DNA of 64,000 bases from an uncultured Oleispira sp. (GTDB lineage Bacteria; Pseudomonadota; Gammaproteobacteria; Pseudomonadales; Oceanobacteraceae): NCBI GenBank assembly GCA_913061415.1, contig CAJXUD010000001.1:372001-436000 (forward strand), written 5' to 3'. Both the position numbers and the translations under genes were made by a program. Below are positions 15,937-26,270 of this stretch, piece by piece. The first letter of the stretch is position 1. Every line of letters begins with the position of its first letter. Under the pieces are notes generated by a model. The model saw only the letters and a program-made list of their open reading frames with translations, had not been told where the DNA came from and ran no database searches.

Positions 15937-18318
15937 TTACTTTTTACCCTTTTTAAACGCCGCGGCTAAAGCATCTGCCATCGCGCCGCCACTATTTCCA
16001 TTACTATTACCGCCATTAGATCCACCACGGTTAGAGTTGTTAGAAGAGCCCGGGCCAAAGCTGGTTTTGGTCGTTTGGTTACGACTGCGATTTGGACGTT
16101 CTCCCGAGACCTTTTGCTCCGCTTGTTCATTCGCATCGTCTGACATGCGCATTGAAAGTGCAATACGCTTACGTGCGGCGTCTACTTCCATCACTTTTAC
16201 TTTAACGATATCGCCAGCCTTTACCACTTCACGTGGGTCTTTAATGAAGGTATCTGACATGGCGGAAATGTGTACCAAACCATCTTGGTGAACACCGACA
16301 TCAACGAAAGCACCAAAGTTGGTCACGTTGGTGATGACGCCTTCTAATACCATATTTAAACGCAGGTCTTTGATTTCTTCTACGCCATCCATAAAGGTCG
16401 CGAATTTGAATTCAGGGCGTGGATCGCGGCCGGGTTTTTCTAGTTCTGTCAGAATATCTTTGATGGTGATTTCACCCACAGATTCGGTCGCATATTGAGC
16501 TGCGTTAACGGCTTTTAAGAAAGAGCCATCCCCAATCAAACTCTTAATATCACGACCGGATTGTTTGGCGATTTCTTTTACTACGCCATAGGCTTCTGGG
16601 TGAACTGAGCTGGCATCTAATGGGTTTTCAGCATTATGAATGCGTAAAAAGCCTGCTGCTTGTTCGAAAGTTTTTTCACCTAAGCGAGGTACTTTCTTTA
16701 ATTCTTTACGCGATGCAAACGCGCCGTTTTCATTACGATAGTTAACGATGTTATTGGCAATGGTGGTATTCAAACCGGATACACGGGTAAGCAGTGGTAC
16801 GGAAGCCATGTTCAAATCCACACCGACTGAGTTTACACAGTCTTCAACCGTGGCATCCAAAGCGCGCGCTAGTTGGGTTTGGTTTACGTCGTGCTGATAC
16901 TGGCCTACACCAATCGATTTAGGTTCGATCTTCACTAGTTCGGCCAATGGGTCTTGCAGGCGACGGGCAATGGAAACCGCCCCACGAATGGTCACGTCTA
17001 AATCGGGAAATTCTTTTGCTGCGAGTTCAGACGCTGAGTAAATCGAAGCACCGGCTTCGTTCACCATAATCTTCTGCACTTTCTTTAAAGCAGGATTGGC
17101 TTTGATCATATCGCCCACGAACTTATCAGTTTCGCGGCTACCGGTACCGTTACCAATCGAAATCAATTCAACGTTATGTTTTAAAATTAATGCGGTAATA
17201 ATTTTGGCAGAATCGGCTAAACGATTTTGTGGCGGAGTTGGGTAGATAGTATCGTGATCGACTACTTTACCGGTGGCATCCACAACCGCGACTTTTACCC
17301 CAGTACGCAAACCTGGGTCTAAACCGATGGTGGCTTTTGCGCCAGCAGGTGCGGCTAAAATGAGGTCTTTTAAGTTCTGACCAAATACTTTGATCGCTTC
17401 TTCTTCTGAAGCTTCGCGCAAGTTGGTCATTAACTCAGTTTCTAGGTGCGTTAATAACTTGATGCGCCATGTCCAACGTACTACTTCGTGCAACCATCGA
17501 TCCGCAGGGCGACCTTCGTTCTTAAGGTTAAAGTGATCGGCGATCATGGCTTCGCAAGGAGAAGGCGTTAGCTTGTCAGACGGATCTCCGGTAACAATAC
17601 TAAAGCTTAAAACACCTTCGTTACGGCCACGTAAAATGGCCAACGCACGGTGGCTGGGTACGCTTTTAAGGGGTTCGTCGTGCTCAAAATAGTCGCTGAA
17701 TTTAGCGCCTTCTTGTTCTTTGCCCGGCACCAAACGAACAGACAACATACCTTCTTGTTTAAGAAAATTACGCACCTTGTTGATTAGGTTGGCGTCTTCG
17801 GCAAAGCGTTCCATTAAGATGTATTTCGCGCCATCTAATGCGGCTTTGGTATCAGTGATACCGTTTTCTTTACCCGTAGCTGAGTCGATGAAAGCAGCGG
17901 CGGTTGTTTCTGGAGTTTGGCCAGGATCTGCTAATAGCGAGTTGGCTAATGACTCAAGACCGGCTTCGATGGCGATGGCACCTTTGGTGCGACGCTTTTG
18001 CTTATAAGGTAAATACAAATCTTCTAAGCGAGTTTTGGTATCGGCATTTAGAATGTCGCGTTTCAGAACGTCGGTTAATTTACCTTGTTCTTCAATATTT
18101 TTTAAAATGCTACCGCGGCGATCTTCCATCTCACGCAAATAACGCAGGCGCTCTTCTAAATTACGCAGTTGAGTATCATCAAGTGCGCCAGTGACTTCTT
18201 TACGGTAGCGCGAAATAAAGGGCACGGTAGCGCCTTCATCTAATAAGGTAACGGACGCTTGTACTTGCTGCGGACGAATATTCAGTTCGGTGGCGATACG
18301 GGTGAAAATAGAATCCAT
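15937..18318 (-). CDS. tex: Tex transcription accessory protein, S1 RNA-binding
   Basis: A 793-residue Tex protein. N-terminal helical Tex domain (about 1-190; [29 protein letters not shown]), YqgF/RuvC-like nuclease fold (about 325-450; [18 protein letters not shown]), helix-hairpin-helix units (about 490-560; [20 protein letters not shown]) and an S1 domain at about 645-715 ([20 protein letters not shown]). The last 60 residues are rich in Gly/Asn/Ser and probably disordered. Tex binds nucleic acid and RNA polymerase and affects expression of toxin and other genes. Length is usual for the family. CGAGAAAC lies before the ATG. It heads the tex-gshA block. Confidence 0.95.
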   Translation of the reverse strand: MDSIFTRIATELNIRPQQVQASVTLLDEGATVPFISRYRKEVTGALDDTQLRNLEERLRYLREMEDRRGSILKNIEEQGKLTDVLKRDILNADTKTRLEDLYLPYKQKRRTKGAIAIEAGLESLANSLLADPGQTPETTAAAFIDSATGKENGITDTKAALDGAKYILMERFAEDANLINKVRNFLKQEGMLSVRLVPGKEQEGAKFSDYFEHDEPLKSVPSHRALAILRGRNEGVLSFSIVTGDPSDKLTPSPCEAMIADHFNLKNEGRPADRWLHEVVRWTWRIKLLTHLETELMTNLREASEEEAIKVFGQNLKDLILAAPAGAKATIGLDPGLRTGVKVAVVDATGKVVDHDTIYPTPPQNRLADSAKIITALILKHNVELISIGNGTGSRETDKFVGDMIKANPALKKVQKIMVNEAGASIYSASELAAKEFPDLDVTIRGAVSIARRLQDPLAELVKIEPKSIGVGQYQHDVNQTQLARALDATVEDCVNSVGVDLNMASVPLLTRVSGLNTTIANNIVNYRNENGAFASRKELKKVPRLGEKTFEQAAGFLRIHNAENPLDASSVHPEAYGVVKEIAKQSGRDIKSLIGDGSFLKAVNAAQYATESVGEITIKDILTELEKPGRDPRPEFKFATFMDGVEEIKDLRLNMVLEGVITNVTNFGAFVDVGVHQDGLVHISAMSDTFIKDPREVVKAGDIVKVKVMEVDAARKRIALSMRMSDDANEQAEQKVSGERPNRSRNQTTKTSFGPGSSNNSNRGGSNGGNSNGNSGGAMADALAAAFKKGKK

Positions 18319-18684
18319 AATGTTTCTCGTTTTTAATCTTGTCTATTTTTACAAACACAGGTTATGACGATTAATGACCGCTATAGGGGGTGCATTAATC
18401 GATCTAAACTGTTGAAAATTAAATAAATATTTGAGCCTGAGTATACTGACCCTAAAGGGGTTATTCGAGGATAAAAGGGAATTTATTCTGGTCATTGGGA
18501 TGAGAGTTGGCAGTGTCCTACTGAGGAAGGCTGAACTTAGAGCTGACATTAATGTAAATGAGTCAACTTGGCGCAAATGGTTGTCTTATTACCTCAGTAT
18601 TCTCTTTAACTGTACTAATGTTAAATCAACGAGGAAGTAATTAGTCCAATTATTTCGATTATGGTTATTTGAAGGTATTAGTGA
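18319..18684. other. Divergent intergenic region between tex and receiver gene
   Basis: About 366 bases with no supported gene. Short open frames on both strands show no family resemblance and no ribosome site. The region must hold the promoters of tex (minus) and the receiver-domain gene (plus); I could not identify convincing boxes or hairpins. Confidence 0.4.
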
Positions 18685-19203
18685 ATGAATTTAACTTTCA
18701 GCTCTGAAGACATTCCCGCGCACTTTAAACGCAAACGAATTTTGATGGTCACGAATACGCCATCCTTACGAGCACTCCACGCTTCTTTTTTACGCAGCCA
18801 AGGGTTTGAATACGTTTTTGAAGCAGGGAACGGCATTCATGCTATTGATATGCTACGAGTACAACCGATTGATTTAATTATTGCTGACTGGCAGTTAGAT
18901 GAATTATCAGGCTTAGATCTAATTCAGACCTTGCGTGGCAGTGTTGCGCTGGCAGGTATCCCCATTATTATGTTAACCACCAAAAGAGATTTACCGCAGG
19001 TTCAGGATACGATTAAAGAGAAGCAGACTGATTACTTGATTAAACCCTTTAAAACCGCACAGTTGGGTATGAAGATCGTTATGACGTTGGCGACTACTGA
19101 GTATTCTGCCCCGAAATCTGTGACAGAAGAATTACAGATACTGACGATGCAAGGTGCTGTTCCTATATTGACCGAACAGGTTCGTTATAAAAAAATGGCG
19201 TAG
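18685..19203 (+). CDS. Stand-alone receiver-domain protein with degenerate acidic pocket
   Basis: A 172-residue protein with one CheY-like receiver domain (about 18-135) and a short tail without recognisable output domain. Phosphoacceptor Asp68 (IIADWQLDELSG), Thr98/Thr99 (IIMLTTK) and Lys120 (LIKPF) are conserved. The acidic pair that normally follows strand 1 (V-D-D-S) is replaced by V-T-N-T at 22-25, so the Mg2+ site is likely impaired. It may be a poorly phosphorylated or phosphorylation-independent adaptor. The position beside tex recalls the Pseudomonas location of a response regulator/kinase pair, but no kinase gene adjoins here. Ends at tandem hairpins. Confidence 0.85.
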   Translation: MNLTFSSEDIPAHFKRKRILMVTNTPSLRALHASFLRSQGFEYVFEAGNGIHAIDMLRVQPIDLIIADWQLDELSGLDLIQTLRGSVALAGIPIIMLTTKRDLPQVQDTIKEKQTDYLIKPFKTAQLGMKIVMTLATTEYSAPKSVTEELQILTMQGAVPILTEQVRYKKMA

Positions 19204-19230
19204 TGCAGATTAGGCTATGTCTAACTCATT

Positions 19231-19264
19231 CGTTCAATACAACCTAGTGAGGTTGTATTGAACG
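19231..19264. repeat. Perfect 15-base hairpin, convergent intergenic
   Basis: CGTTCAATACAACCT (19231-19245), loop AGTG, then its exact complement (19250-19264). It lies between the convergent receiver gene and pckA. No T-run follows on either strand, though AAACTTT follows. Confidence 0.92.
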
Positions 19265-19267
19265 AAA

Positions 19268-19297
19268 CTTTAGCATCTATTTAAGAAGATGCTAAAG
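19268..19297. repeat. Second hairpin, 11-base arms, before pckA stop
   Basis: CTTTAGCATCT (19268-19278) and AGATGCTAAAG (19287-19297) with an 8-base loop, immediately after the first hairpin and three bases outside the pckA stop. Together they may define 3' ends of both convergent transcripts. Confidence 0.88.
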
Positions 19298-19300
19298 CCA

Positions 19301-20839
19301 TTACTTAGTTTTAGGACCTGCCGCTAAGATAGCGTCAGATACGTCAAACTTAGTGAAGTTTTTAGTAAACTGGTTCGCTAATACTTCAGCGGCTTCAGCC
19401 CAATCTGCTTCGTTAGCCCAAGCTTTTGTTGGGTTAAGAACTTTAGAGTCTACACCATCAATGCTCTTAGGAACTTCTAGGCCAAATAATGGAAGAGTTT
19501 CCGTCTCAGCATCACGTAGCGCGCCAGTCTGAATTGCGCTGATAACTGCACGAGTAGTTGGAATTGAGAAACGCTCGCCGCCTTTACCGTTAGCGCCGCC
19601 CGTCCAACCTGTGTTTACAAGATAAACTTGTGAATCAAATTCAGTTACACGCTTCATCAACAACTCAGCGTATTCGCCCGCTGGACGTGGGAAGAATGGA
19701 GCACCGAAGCAAGTCGAGAAAGTAGACTTAAGACCTGGAGTACCGCCCATTTCAGTAGAACCTACTAGCGCTGTGTAACCACTTAGGAAGTGGTAAGCCG
19801 CTTGTTCTTTAGTAAGAACAGAAACTGGAGGAAGAACACCTGTCATATCGCACGTTAGGAAGATAACGGCTTTTGGCTCACCACCTTTGTTTTCTAGAAC
19901 GCGCTTTTCAACGTGCTCTAGAGGGTATGCACAACGACCGTTTTCAGTCAGGCTAGTATCAGCATAATCAGCAACACGATGTTCATCGTCCATCATTACG
20001 TTTTCAACGATCGCGCCGAAACGGATTGCATCCCAAATGATTGGCTCATTCTTTTGCGAAAGATCGATGGTTTTTGCGTAGCAACCACCTTCGATATTGA
20101 ATACTGTTCCTTTGCCCCAGCCATGTTCGTCATCACCAATCAGGTAACGCTCAGGATCTGCAGACAAGGTAGTTTTACCGGTACCAGACAAGCCGAAGAA
20201 CAAGCAAGTATCGCCATCTTCACCAACGTTTGCAGAGCAGTGCATTGGTAGTACGTCTTTTTCAGGAAGTAGGAAGTTCTGTACAGAGAACATCGCTTTC
20301 TTCATTTCGCCTGCGTAACGCATGCCAGCAAGTAGTACTTTACGCTGTGCGAAGTTGATGATGACACAACCATCAGAGTTTGTTCCGTCACGCTCTGGAA
20401 CACATTCAAAGTTAGCGCAGTTCAGAATAGTCCATTCTTCTTTGTCAGCTTGGTTGAATGTTTCAGGGCGGATAAATAGGTTACGACCGAACAGGTTTTG
20501 CCACGCTGTTTCAGTTTGGCACTTAACTGGCAAGTAATGAGCCGCATCAGAACCTACGTGTAGGTTAGAAATGAAACCGCCAGTTTTACCGAAATATTCT
20601 TCAACACGATCCCAAAGGGCATCGAATTTTGTTGCGTCGAAAGGACGGTTAACATTGCCCCAATCGATTGCGTCTTTAGTGCTTGGTTCTTCAACAATGA
20701 AGCGATCCATTGGAGAGCGGCCAGTACGGACACCGGTAGTTACAACAAAAGCGCCGTTATCTTGTAAGCGGCCTTCGCCACGTTCAAGTGCTTTTTCAAC
20801 CAATAATGGTGTAGATAAATCAGTATAAAATGTGGTCAT
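19301..20839 (-). CDS. pckA: Phosphoenolpyruvate carboxykinase (ATP)
   Basis: Converts oxaloacetate and ATP to PEP, CO2 and ADP in gluconeogenesis. 512 residues, the normal length for the ATP-type enzyme. Visible motifs: [13 protein letters not shown] near the N-terminus, the kinase loop GLSGTGKTT at 216-224, the metal-binding LIGDDEHGW just after, and the R-rich TGWTGG region at about 405. The start is ATG 20839. As in E. coli and Pseudomonas, it neighbours hslO-hslR-yrfG. In this organism it complements malic enzyme and Mqo encoded further along, indicating growth on C4 acids or other non-sugar carbon. Confidence 0.97.
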   Translation of the reverse strand: MTTFYTDLSTPLLVEKALERGEGRLQDNGAFVVTTGVRTGRSPMDRFIVEEPSTKDAIDWGNVNRPFDATKFDALWDRVEEYFGKTGGFISNLHVGSDAAHYLPVKCQTETAWQNLFGRNLFIRPETFNQADKEEWTILNCANFECVPERDGTNSDGCVIINFAQRKVLLAGMRYAGEMKKAMFSVQNFLLPEKDVLPMHCSANVGEDGDTCLFFGLSGTGKTTLSADPERYLIGDDEHGWGKGTVFNIEGGCYAKTIDLSQKNEPIIWDAIRFGAIVENVMMDDEHRVADYADTSLTENGRCAYPLEHVEKRVLENKGGEPKAVIFLTCDMTGVLPPVSVLTKEQAAYHFLSGYTALVGSTEMGGTPGLKSTFSTCFGAPFFPRPAGEYAELLMKRVTEFDSQVYLVNTGWTGGANGKGGERFSIPTTRAVISAIQTGALRDAETETLPLFGLEVPKSIDGVDSKVLNPTKAWANEADWAEAAEVLANQFTKNFTKFDVSDAILAAGPKTK

Positions 20840-21161
20840 AATAATCGTGCCCGAGGGGTCTCGTTATGTCAGTATCGCTTTTGGCCATACACAAATGAAT
20901 CGTCTTTACCGTCCAGATGGTGATTGGACGAACCCGTAATTTGAGGCTGCGGATTATGCCAGATTTTTTAACTTAACAAAACCGAGATAGGGTATATGGC
21001 GGGTATAACTAAGAATGATAGTCGGCGGTATATGACTAGTTTTGCGTGTTTCCTGTAGTTTTTTTTCAATACTGGCAAAAATAGTGGGTTATTTACCAGT
21101 ATTGGCTCTAATTGACTAAGAAAGCACGCTTTGATGAGTAGCGGTAAGGCCATTCAGGTGA
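20840..21161. other. pckA upstream region
   Basis: 322 bases without a gene between hslO stop and pckA start. It contains a 6-base inverted repeat CGTCCA...TGGACG about 70 bases upstream of pckA and a longer hairpin at 21067-21104. The pckA promoter and any regulator site must be here, but I cannot assign boxes with confidence. Confidence 0.4.
21067..21104. repeat. Hairpin downstream of hslO
   Basis: CAATACTGG (21067-21075) and CCAGTATTG (21095-21103) pair across an AT-rich loop that can extend the stem. It sits about 60 bases beyond the hslO stop on the minus strand. On that strand an A-run, not a T-run, precedes-follows the stem, so intrinsic termination is doubtful. Confidence 0.7.
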
Positions 21162-22007
21162 TTAATGTAGTTTTTTTTCAGGAAATAAATTAGCAATTTG
21201 TTCTTTAGTGAACGAGTAATGCTGCAAGCAAAACTGGCAATCGATAGAGACTTTGCCTTGTTCGGCGATAACATCCATGAGTTCGTCATAGCCAATTTGT
21301 GAAATGGCATTCCCTGTTCGCTCTTTTGAGCAAGTACAGGCAAAGCGTAAAGCCGTTTCGTCGTAAAGGCGTACTTGCTCTTCGTGATACAGGCGATAAA
21401 GCAACGACTGGTTGTCTAGGTTGAGTAATTCTTCTGCTTTTAATGTGCTGGCTAGGTGACTTAGTCGATCCCAGGCATCAGGGTCGTCTTGTTCACTGGC
21501 AGGCAGTTGCTGCAACATAAAGCCGCTTGCGATGGTGCCATCACACTCTAACCAGAAGCGTGAGCCCAGTTGTTCAGACTGTTTAAAATAGTATTCTAAG
21601 GCTTTGTTTAATTGGTTGCCTTCAAGTGGAACAACGCCCTGATAAGGCTTGCCAACCGCAGGCTCAAGAGTGATTACCAGTTGGCCACCGGCGAGCTCTA
21701 CGTGTTCAATTTCTTTGCTTTCGTCATAACGAGCGATGGCGCGTATTTCACCGGTATCGGTGGTTTCAGCTTGAATCAGTGTTACATCACCAGGTAGGCG
21801 AGCTTGTAAGCATAAGCGGCCTTCGTACTTTAACGTCGCGCTCATTAACGCGCTGGCGGCCATTAATTTTCCTAACTCGACTTTCACCGCCTGCGGATAA
21901 TCATGCTTTGATAGCACGGCGTTTAGGCATTTCTGTAGGCCAACAAGTTCTCCTCGGACGTCGGTTTGGTCAAAGGTAAAGCGTTGCATGCTATCAAGAT
22001 TGCTCAT
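21162..22007 (-). CDS. hslO: Redox-regulated chaperone Hsp33
   Basis: A 281-residue Hsp33. The N-terminal chaperone domain contains RGELVGLQKCLNAVL and the C-terminal redox switch carries the zinc cysteines C224-T-C226 and C257-Q-F-C260 (CxC...CxxC). Oxidation releases zinc and activates holdase function against oxidative and bleach-type stress. Start ATG 22007. It follows hslR by 7 bases in the yrfG-hslR-hslO operon, the order known from E. coli. Confidence 0.96.
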   Translation of the reverse strand: MSNLDSMQRFTFDQTDVRGELVGLQKCLNAVLSKHDYPQAVKVELGKLMAASALMSATLKYEGRLCLQARLPGDVTLIQAETTDTGEIRAIARYDESKEIEHVELAGGQLVITLEPAVGKPYQGVVPLEGNQLNKALEYYFKQSEQLGSRFWLECDGTIASGFMLQQLPASEQDDPDAWDRLSHLASTLKAEELLNLDNQSLLYRLYHEEQVRLYDETALRFACTCSKERTGNAISQIGYDELMDVIAEQGKVSIDCQFCLQHYSFTKEQIANLFPEKKLH

Positions 22008-22014
22008 AGGTTAC

Positions 22015-22425
22015 TCATATTTCACTTTGGTGCTTAAATTGGTGGATCTGACGACGCTCTTTTTTGTTCGGGCGATGGTCAGGGGTAGCCGTTGCGTCTT
22101 TCATGACTCGGCGAAGTTCGGATGCGTCCATTCGTAATTTAATGCTATCGGCTGTTTCTTCGTAGAGTGCTTGGGCTTCTGGTGCGCCACGACGCTGCTC
22201 AGATAGCGCTTTAATGACGATTATTTTTTCGTCGAGCCCTTGGCGAATTGTAAGCTTGGCGTTGATATCAACAGTTTTGCTAACTTTGCATCGCTGCCCA
22301 TCATAATGCACCTTGCCACCTTCGACAGCCGCTTTGGCAATGGCGCGAGTTTTATAAAAGCGCGCAGCCCAGAGCCATTTATCAAGGCGTATTTTCTTGT
22401 TGTCGCTGGTTTGCTGCTTGCTCAT
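22015..22425 (-). CDS. hslR: Heat-shock protein 15, S4 RNA-binding
   Basis: A 136-residue Hsp15. An S4 domain spans about residues 10-75 (IRLDKWLWAARFYKTRAIAKAAVEGGKVHYDG), followed by a basic helical tail (RPNKKERRQIHQFKHQ). Hsp15 rescues stalled 50S subunits that carry peptidyl-tRNA after heat shock. It begins two bases after the yrfG stop and lies 7 bases before hslO, so the three genes are almost certainly one transcript. Confidence 0.95.
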   Translation of the reverse strand: MSKQQTSDNKKIRLDKWLWAARFYKTRAIAKAAVEGGKVHYDGQRCKVSKTVDINAKLTIRQGLDEKIIVIKALSEQRRGAPEAQALYEETADSIKLRMDASELRRVMKDATATPDHRPNKKERRQIHQFKHQSEI

Positions 22426-22427
22426 TA

Positions 22428-23150
22428 TTATGTGTCGTCTTTATAAATAAGTTCATCAAAATGGTGGATGCCCAAGTGCTCGCTGTCTGTATTGGGCGCC
22501 TTTTTGCTATCTGGGTGAAAGATGGTCAAAAGGTGTTGGAATCCCCATTTTCTAGCGGAATTTAATACCGCTTGGCTGTCATCGATGAGTAATGTTGTTT
22601 CAAGATTAAACGGCTCATCGTGTTGTAAGTGTTGCCAAAATGCTTGGCTTTCTTTTGGTTCTTGATAGTCATGTGAGCTGATTATTCGATCAACCAGTTG
22701 ATCGAGTCCTGTTTTTGACATTTTCAAATTCACGCTATCGCGATGAGCATTGGTAACGATGACGGCTCTTTTTCCTTGTTGCTTTAGCATTTCAAGGAAG
22801 TCTTTAACATGTGGGCGATATTGAATTTTTTCAACGATGTCGTGCTTTAATTCTGCAACGGGCATGTTTAGGCGCTCGCTCCAATAATCGAGACAATACC
22901 AATTTAGAGTGCCAGAGGTTTCGTCAGATGCCTGTTTTAATACTCGGTTGGCTTCTTCTCTTTCGATACCAAAAAGCTCAGCATATTTTTCTGGCATAAA
23001 TTGCAGCCAAAAGTAATTATCAAAGTGCAGGTCGAGTAAGGTGCCATCCATATCGAGTAAGACGGTTTCTATTTTAGACCATTGCTCGGCCGTATACGCC
23101 TGATTATTATTCGACTGTTCTGCTGTGTTGTGTATGTGGCTGTCTGTCAT
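22428..23150 (-). CDS. yrfG: HAD-family GMP/IMP nucleotidase
   Basis: A 240-residue haloacid dehalogenase-type phosphatase. Start set at ATG 23150 (MTDSHIHNTAEQ); a longer frame would overlap the divergent nudE gene. Motif I is LLDMDGTLLD with nucleophile Asp33 and Asp35; motif II VIVTNAH; motif III/IV LLIDDSQAVLNSA. The YrfG group dephosphorylates GMP and IMP (known from E. coli). First gene of yrfG-hslR-hslO, divergent from nudE with 61 bases between. Confidence 0.9.
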   Translation of the reverse strand: MTDSHIHNTAEQSNNNQAYTAEQWSKIETVLLDMDGTLLDLHFDNYFWLQFMPEKYAELFGIEREEANRVLKQASDETSGTLNWYCLDYWSERLNMPVAELKHDIVEKIQYRPHVKDFLEMLKQQGKRAVIVTNAHRDSVNLKMSKTGLDQLVDRIISSHDYQEPKESQAFWQHLQHDEPFNLETTLLIDDSQAVLNSARKWGFQHLLTIFHPDSKKAPNTDSEHLGIHHFDELIYKDDT

Positions 23151-23211
23151 AGTGTAGTCAGGTATACTGCGTGAATTAGGGTGAGTATTTATAAAAAAGA
23201 GTCTGCATATT

Positions 23212-23763
23212 ATGTCTGAAAAACCAAAAATCTTACACCGGTCAATTGTATCTAAAAGTCGTTTATTTACCGTAGAGTCGGTAGATTTTAGGTTTAGTAA
23301 TGGTGTTGAACGCACTTATGAACGTTTATTGCCCGGTGGGTCGGGTGCCGTAATGATGGTGGCTATGCTAGATGATGAGCATGTGGCTCTTATTCGAGAG
23401 TTTGGTGGCGGAATAGAAGAATATACTCTGACGCTGCCTAAAGGTGCTGTCGACTTAGGAGAAACCTTGGAAGAGGCGGCTAACCGAGAACTGCAAGAAG
23501 AAATTGGTTTTGCAGCAAGAAAAATAACCTTTCTAAAACATATGAGTTTATCTCCCAGCTATATGAAAAGTGGTATTGATATATTTCTTGCGGAAGATTT
23601 ATATCCCTCTGTGCTAGAAGGGGATGAGCCTGAGCCACTCGAGTTGGTTAAGTGGCCGTTGGCAAATTTGCATGAGCTAGTGATGCGCGAGGATATGACG
23701 GAAGGTCGCGCTATTGCTGGCTTGTACTTGGCACGGGATTATTTGGCAAGCAGAGCGGAGTAA
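23212..23763 (+). CDS. nudE: ADP compounds hydrolase NudE (Nudix)
   Basis: A 183-residue Nudix hydrolase. The full Nudix box occurs at 78-100 (G-x5-E-x7-REL-x-EE-x-GF). The N-terminal ERTYERLLPGG and central LPKGAVDLGET are typical of NudE, which cleaves NADH, ADP-ribose and Ap3A. AAGAG lies before the ATG. Adjacent to yrfG as in E. coli, where the order is nudE-yrfF-yrfG; yrfF is absent here. Confidence 0.92.
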   Translation: MSEKPKILHRSIVSKSRLFTVESVDFRFSNGVERTYERLLPGGSGAVMMVAMLDDEHVALIREFGGGIEEYTLTLPKGAVDLGETLEEAANRELQEEIGFAARKITFLKHMSLSPSYMKSGIDIFLAEDLYPSVLEGDEPEPLELVKWPLANLHELVMREDMTEGRAIAGLYLARDYLASRAE

Positions 23764-23792
23764 TCACGCTCTACTTGCTCTGCGTTATTGAG

Positions 23793-26270
23793 TTAATCTG
23801 AGCTGGTTAGAATGGTATCCAGTTCTTGGATTAAACGTTCAAGCTTGATGGGTTTGCTGATAAACCCATTCATGCCTGCTTTCATACAGCGCTCTTTATC
23901 TTCCATCATCGCATTAGCGGTTAAGGCTAAAATAGGCACTTGGTTTTTGGGAAAGCTAAGTTCGCGAATTTTTTCGGTTGCCGTGATGCCATCCATAACA
24001 GGCATGTTTATGTCCATTAGTACAAGATCGAATGTGCTATCTATTATTTCGTGTAAGGCAAGTTCGCCGTTTGGAACGGTTGTGGTTTCTATTCCTAGTT
24101 TACTTAATATTTTACTGGCAATTTTTGCATTAACTTCATTATCTTCGGCTAATAATACGTTAGCTTGGTAGTTTCGAATTAAACCGGTGCGCTTGGTATT
24201 GGCTTCTATTGCCCCTGGTTTTAGCGGGACATGAAGTGAAAAGGTACTGCCAACTCCGAGTTCACTGTCTACTTCAATGATGCCTTGCATGGCATTGGCC
24301 AAATATTGGCTAATGGTGAGTCCTAAGCCTGTGCCACCATATTTTCGGCTTGTGCTGCTATCGGCTTGTTGGAAGGCAGAAAAAATTTGTTCAATTTTTT
24401 TCTCAGCGATACCAATGCCACTATCTCTTACCTGAATCTTTAAATCGTATTGATGGTTGGCTAGACGCACACCTTGAACTCTGAGATCAATGCGGCCTTG
24501 GTGAGTAAATTTAAGTGCATTGCTAAATAAATTATTTAATATTTGACGAATTCTGTTCGGATCCCCCATCCAAAACTGGGGCAGGCCAGCATCGTAAAAA
24601 TATAATATTTGTATACCTTTTACTTTTGCCGCATTAGCAAATATCTGATAAATATCATGGCATAACTGGTGTAAATCAAAATTGATTTGTTCTAACTCAA
24701 AATTCCCTGATTCAATTTTTGAAAGGTCCAGAATGTCGTTGATAATGTTTAAAAGTGAGTGTGAAGAGCTGTGAATAATATCGAGATATTGTTTTTTATC
24801 TTCATCACTGCTTTGGTCAAGTATGAGTTCGGTAGCACCCAGAATACCATTCATGGGCGTGCGAATTTCATGGCTCATATTGGCAAGAAATACACTTTTA
24901 CTTTGGTTGGCACTTTCTGCGCTGCGCAGCGCTTCTCTAATTTGGGTATTGGCAAGCTTTAAGGCTTGGTTATTAGCGACAGATTCGGTGATGTCGAGAC
25001 CGGTTAATAATATTTCTTCACTTTGATTTTCTCGATAGTCATTGTCATTTTCAATTTCATCACAGGGTACTGGGGTGATGCGCCAATCAATCGAGTACTC
25101 TTTGCCGCTGGTGGCGACCAAAGGAAATTCTACAGAAATAGTGTTATCAGCTTCGGGAGTAAGATTGCGTAAGTAATTATTCATTTTGTGGTGCGATCTT
25201 TTCGGGCTGAAGTGACTAATCGATTTGCCTATGATCGATGTTTCAGTGCAGCCAGCAAGCAGCATAAATTGACGGTTCGCTTCAATAATTTTTCCGTGCC
25301 GGTCGGTGATGATTAACAGCGTATGCATGGTATTTAAGTAAGCTTGCATGCGGTTGCGTTCACGGCGCAATTCAATCTCCATGAAGTGGCGTTTACTGAT
25401 ATCGTCTGCAGAGATGATAATAAAGGCTTGATTGTTTTCGACGATGGGTTTTGCTCGGACAGCCCAGCGACTTTCATCGTCTTGGAGGCCGAATGTTTCA
25501 TCGTTGTTTTGCTCTTGTACTAATGTGCATTCAAAATCAATGAGGGTATTGCTGGTCAATGTTTGGCTTAGATACTGCTCTACTTTTTCTTGCTCACTTT
25601 TTTTAATCAAATGACGAATGTTAATTTTTTGACTATTCGGAAATATATTTAGGAAGTCATTATTGCATTCAATGATCCGGAAGTTGGTATCAAGCTTAAG
25701 ATAGATACCAATGGATTGCTGACTTTTCTCAAGTAGCCCTTTTTTGATTTTAATATTAGCGCGTTGATTCTCCAACCATAAAAACAGAAGTGCGCAGGCG
25801 GCGAGAACAATGATTAAAAGAATTAGCATCTGGTTTTGGGTTGCCGCTAAATAATTTTTCTTTGCGGCTATTAGTGAGCTCGAAGCGAGTAGTAAGGTGC
25901 TGGAATTGACTTGATGCTTATAAAAAACCGTATTGTTAGGGTTGATAGGGCTTGGAATGAATCCATTTTTTTGCTGTATGGACTGTAAAATAAGTACTTT
26001 GCTTAAATTGTGGTCTTTGGGCTCAATACTGATTAGGTCGTATTGATTGCGAGTAATGCGATATAGATTAAAATTTCTTTTTTTTGCGAGAATTTGCTGC
26101 TGCTCTTGCGTTATTTTGTCGTCACTTTCAGCCAGCAATTGAACAACGTTCTGTAAAGCATCGTTGTTTTGTTGATAGTGTTGTTCTAAGCCTATATACC
26201 AAACGGCACTTCCGGTAATTAAAAAGGTGCACAGGGTCAAAAAGATAACTGCGTATTTTGGCTTGCCCAT
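23793..26270 (-). CDS. Hybrid sensor histidine kinase with receiver domain
   Basis: An 825-residue membrane kinase. Transmembrane helices at about 7-26 and 148-166 bracket a small periplasmic sensor region of about 120 residues. Two PAS-like domains follow (about 185-295 and 310-435; ITDRHGKIIEANRQFMLLAG), then HisKA with His467 (ANMSHEIRTPMNGILG), HATPase (N box NLFSNALKFTH, G1 DSGIGIAEKK, GGTGLGLTIS) and a C-terminal receiver with Asp753 (LVLMDINMPVMDG). There is no HPt domain in the protein; phosphotransfer to a separate HPt is expected. No response regulator gene adjoins, so it is an orphan. Convergent with nudE with only 29 bases between and no obvious terminator. Confidence 0.93.
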   Translation of the reverse strand: MGKPKYAVIFLTLCTFLITGSAVWYIGLEQHYQQNNDALQNVVQLLAESDDKITQEQQQILAKKRNFNLYRITRNQYDLISIEPKDHNLSKVLILQSIQQKNGFIPSPINPNNTVFYKHQVNSSTLLLASSSLIAAKKNYLAATQNQMLILLIIVLAACALLFLWLENQRANIKIKKGLLEKSQQSIGIYLKLDTNFRIIECNNDFLNIFPNSQKINIRHLIKKSEQEKVEQYLSQTLTSNTLIDFECTLVQEQNNDETFGLQDDESRWAVRAKPIVENNQAFIIISADDISKRHFMEIELRRERNRMQAYLNTMHTLLIITDRHGKIIEANRQFMLLAGCTETSIIGKSISHFSPKRSHHKMNNYLRNLTPEADNTISVEFPLVATSGKEYSIDWRITPVPCDEIENDNDYRENQSEEILLTGLDITESVANNQALKLANTQIREALRSAESANQSKSVFLANMSHEIRTPMNGILGATELILDQSSDEDKKQYLDIIHSSSHSLLNIINDILDLSKIESGNFELEQINFDLHQLCHDIYQIFANAAKVKGIQILYFYDAGLPQFWMGDPNRIRQILNNLFSNALKFTHQGRIDLRVQGVRLANHQYDLKIQVRDSGIGIAEKKIEQIFSAFQQADSSTSRKYGGTGLGLTISQYLANAMQGIIEVDSELGVGSTFSLHVPLKPGAIEANTKRTGLIRNYQANVLLAEDNEVNAKIASKILSKLGIETTTVPNGELALHEIIDSTFDLVLMDINMPVMDGITATEKIRELSFPKNQVPILALTANAMMEDKERCMKAGMNGFISKPIKLERLIQELDTILTSSD

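Noticed and set aside
18349-18640. Two small open frames, one on each strand, upstream of tex
   Set aside because: No ribosome sites, no recognisable domain, and atypical composition for coding sequence.
23151-23315. Longer YrfG overlapping nudE on the opposite strand
   Set aside because: The extension has no HAD similarity and would overlap the conserved nudE coding region.
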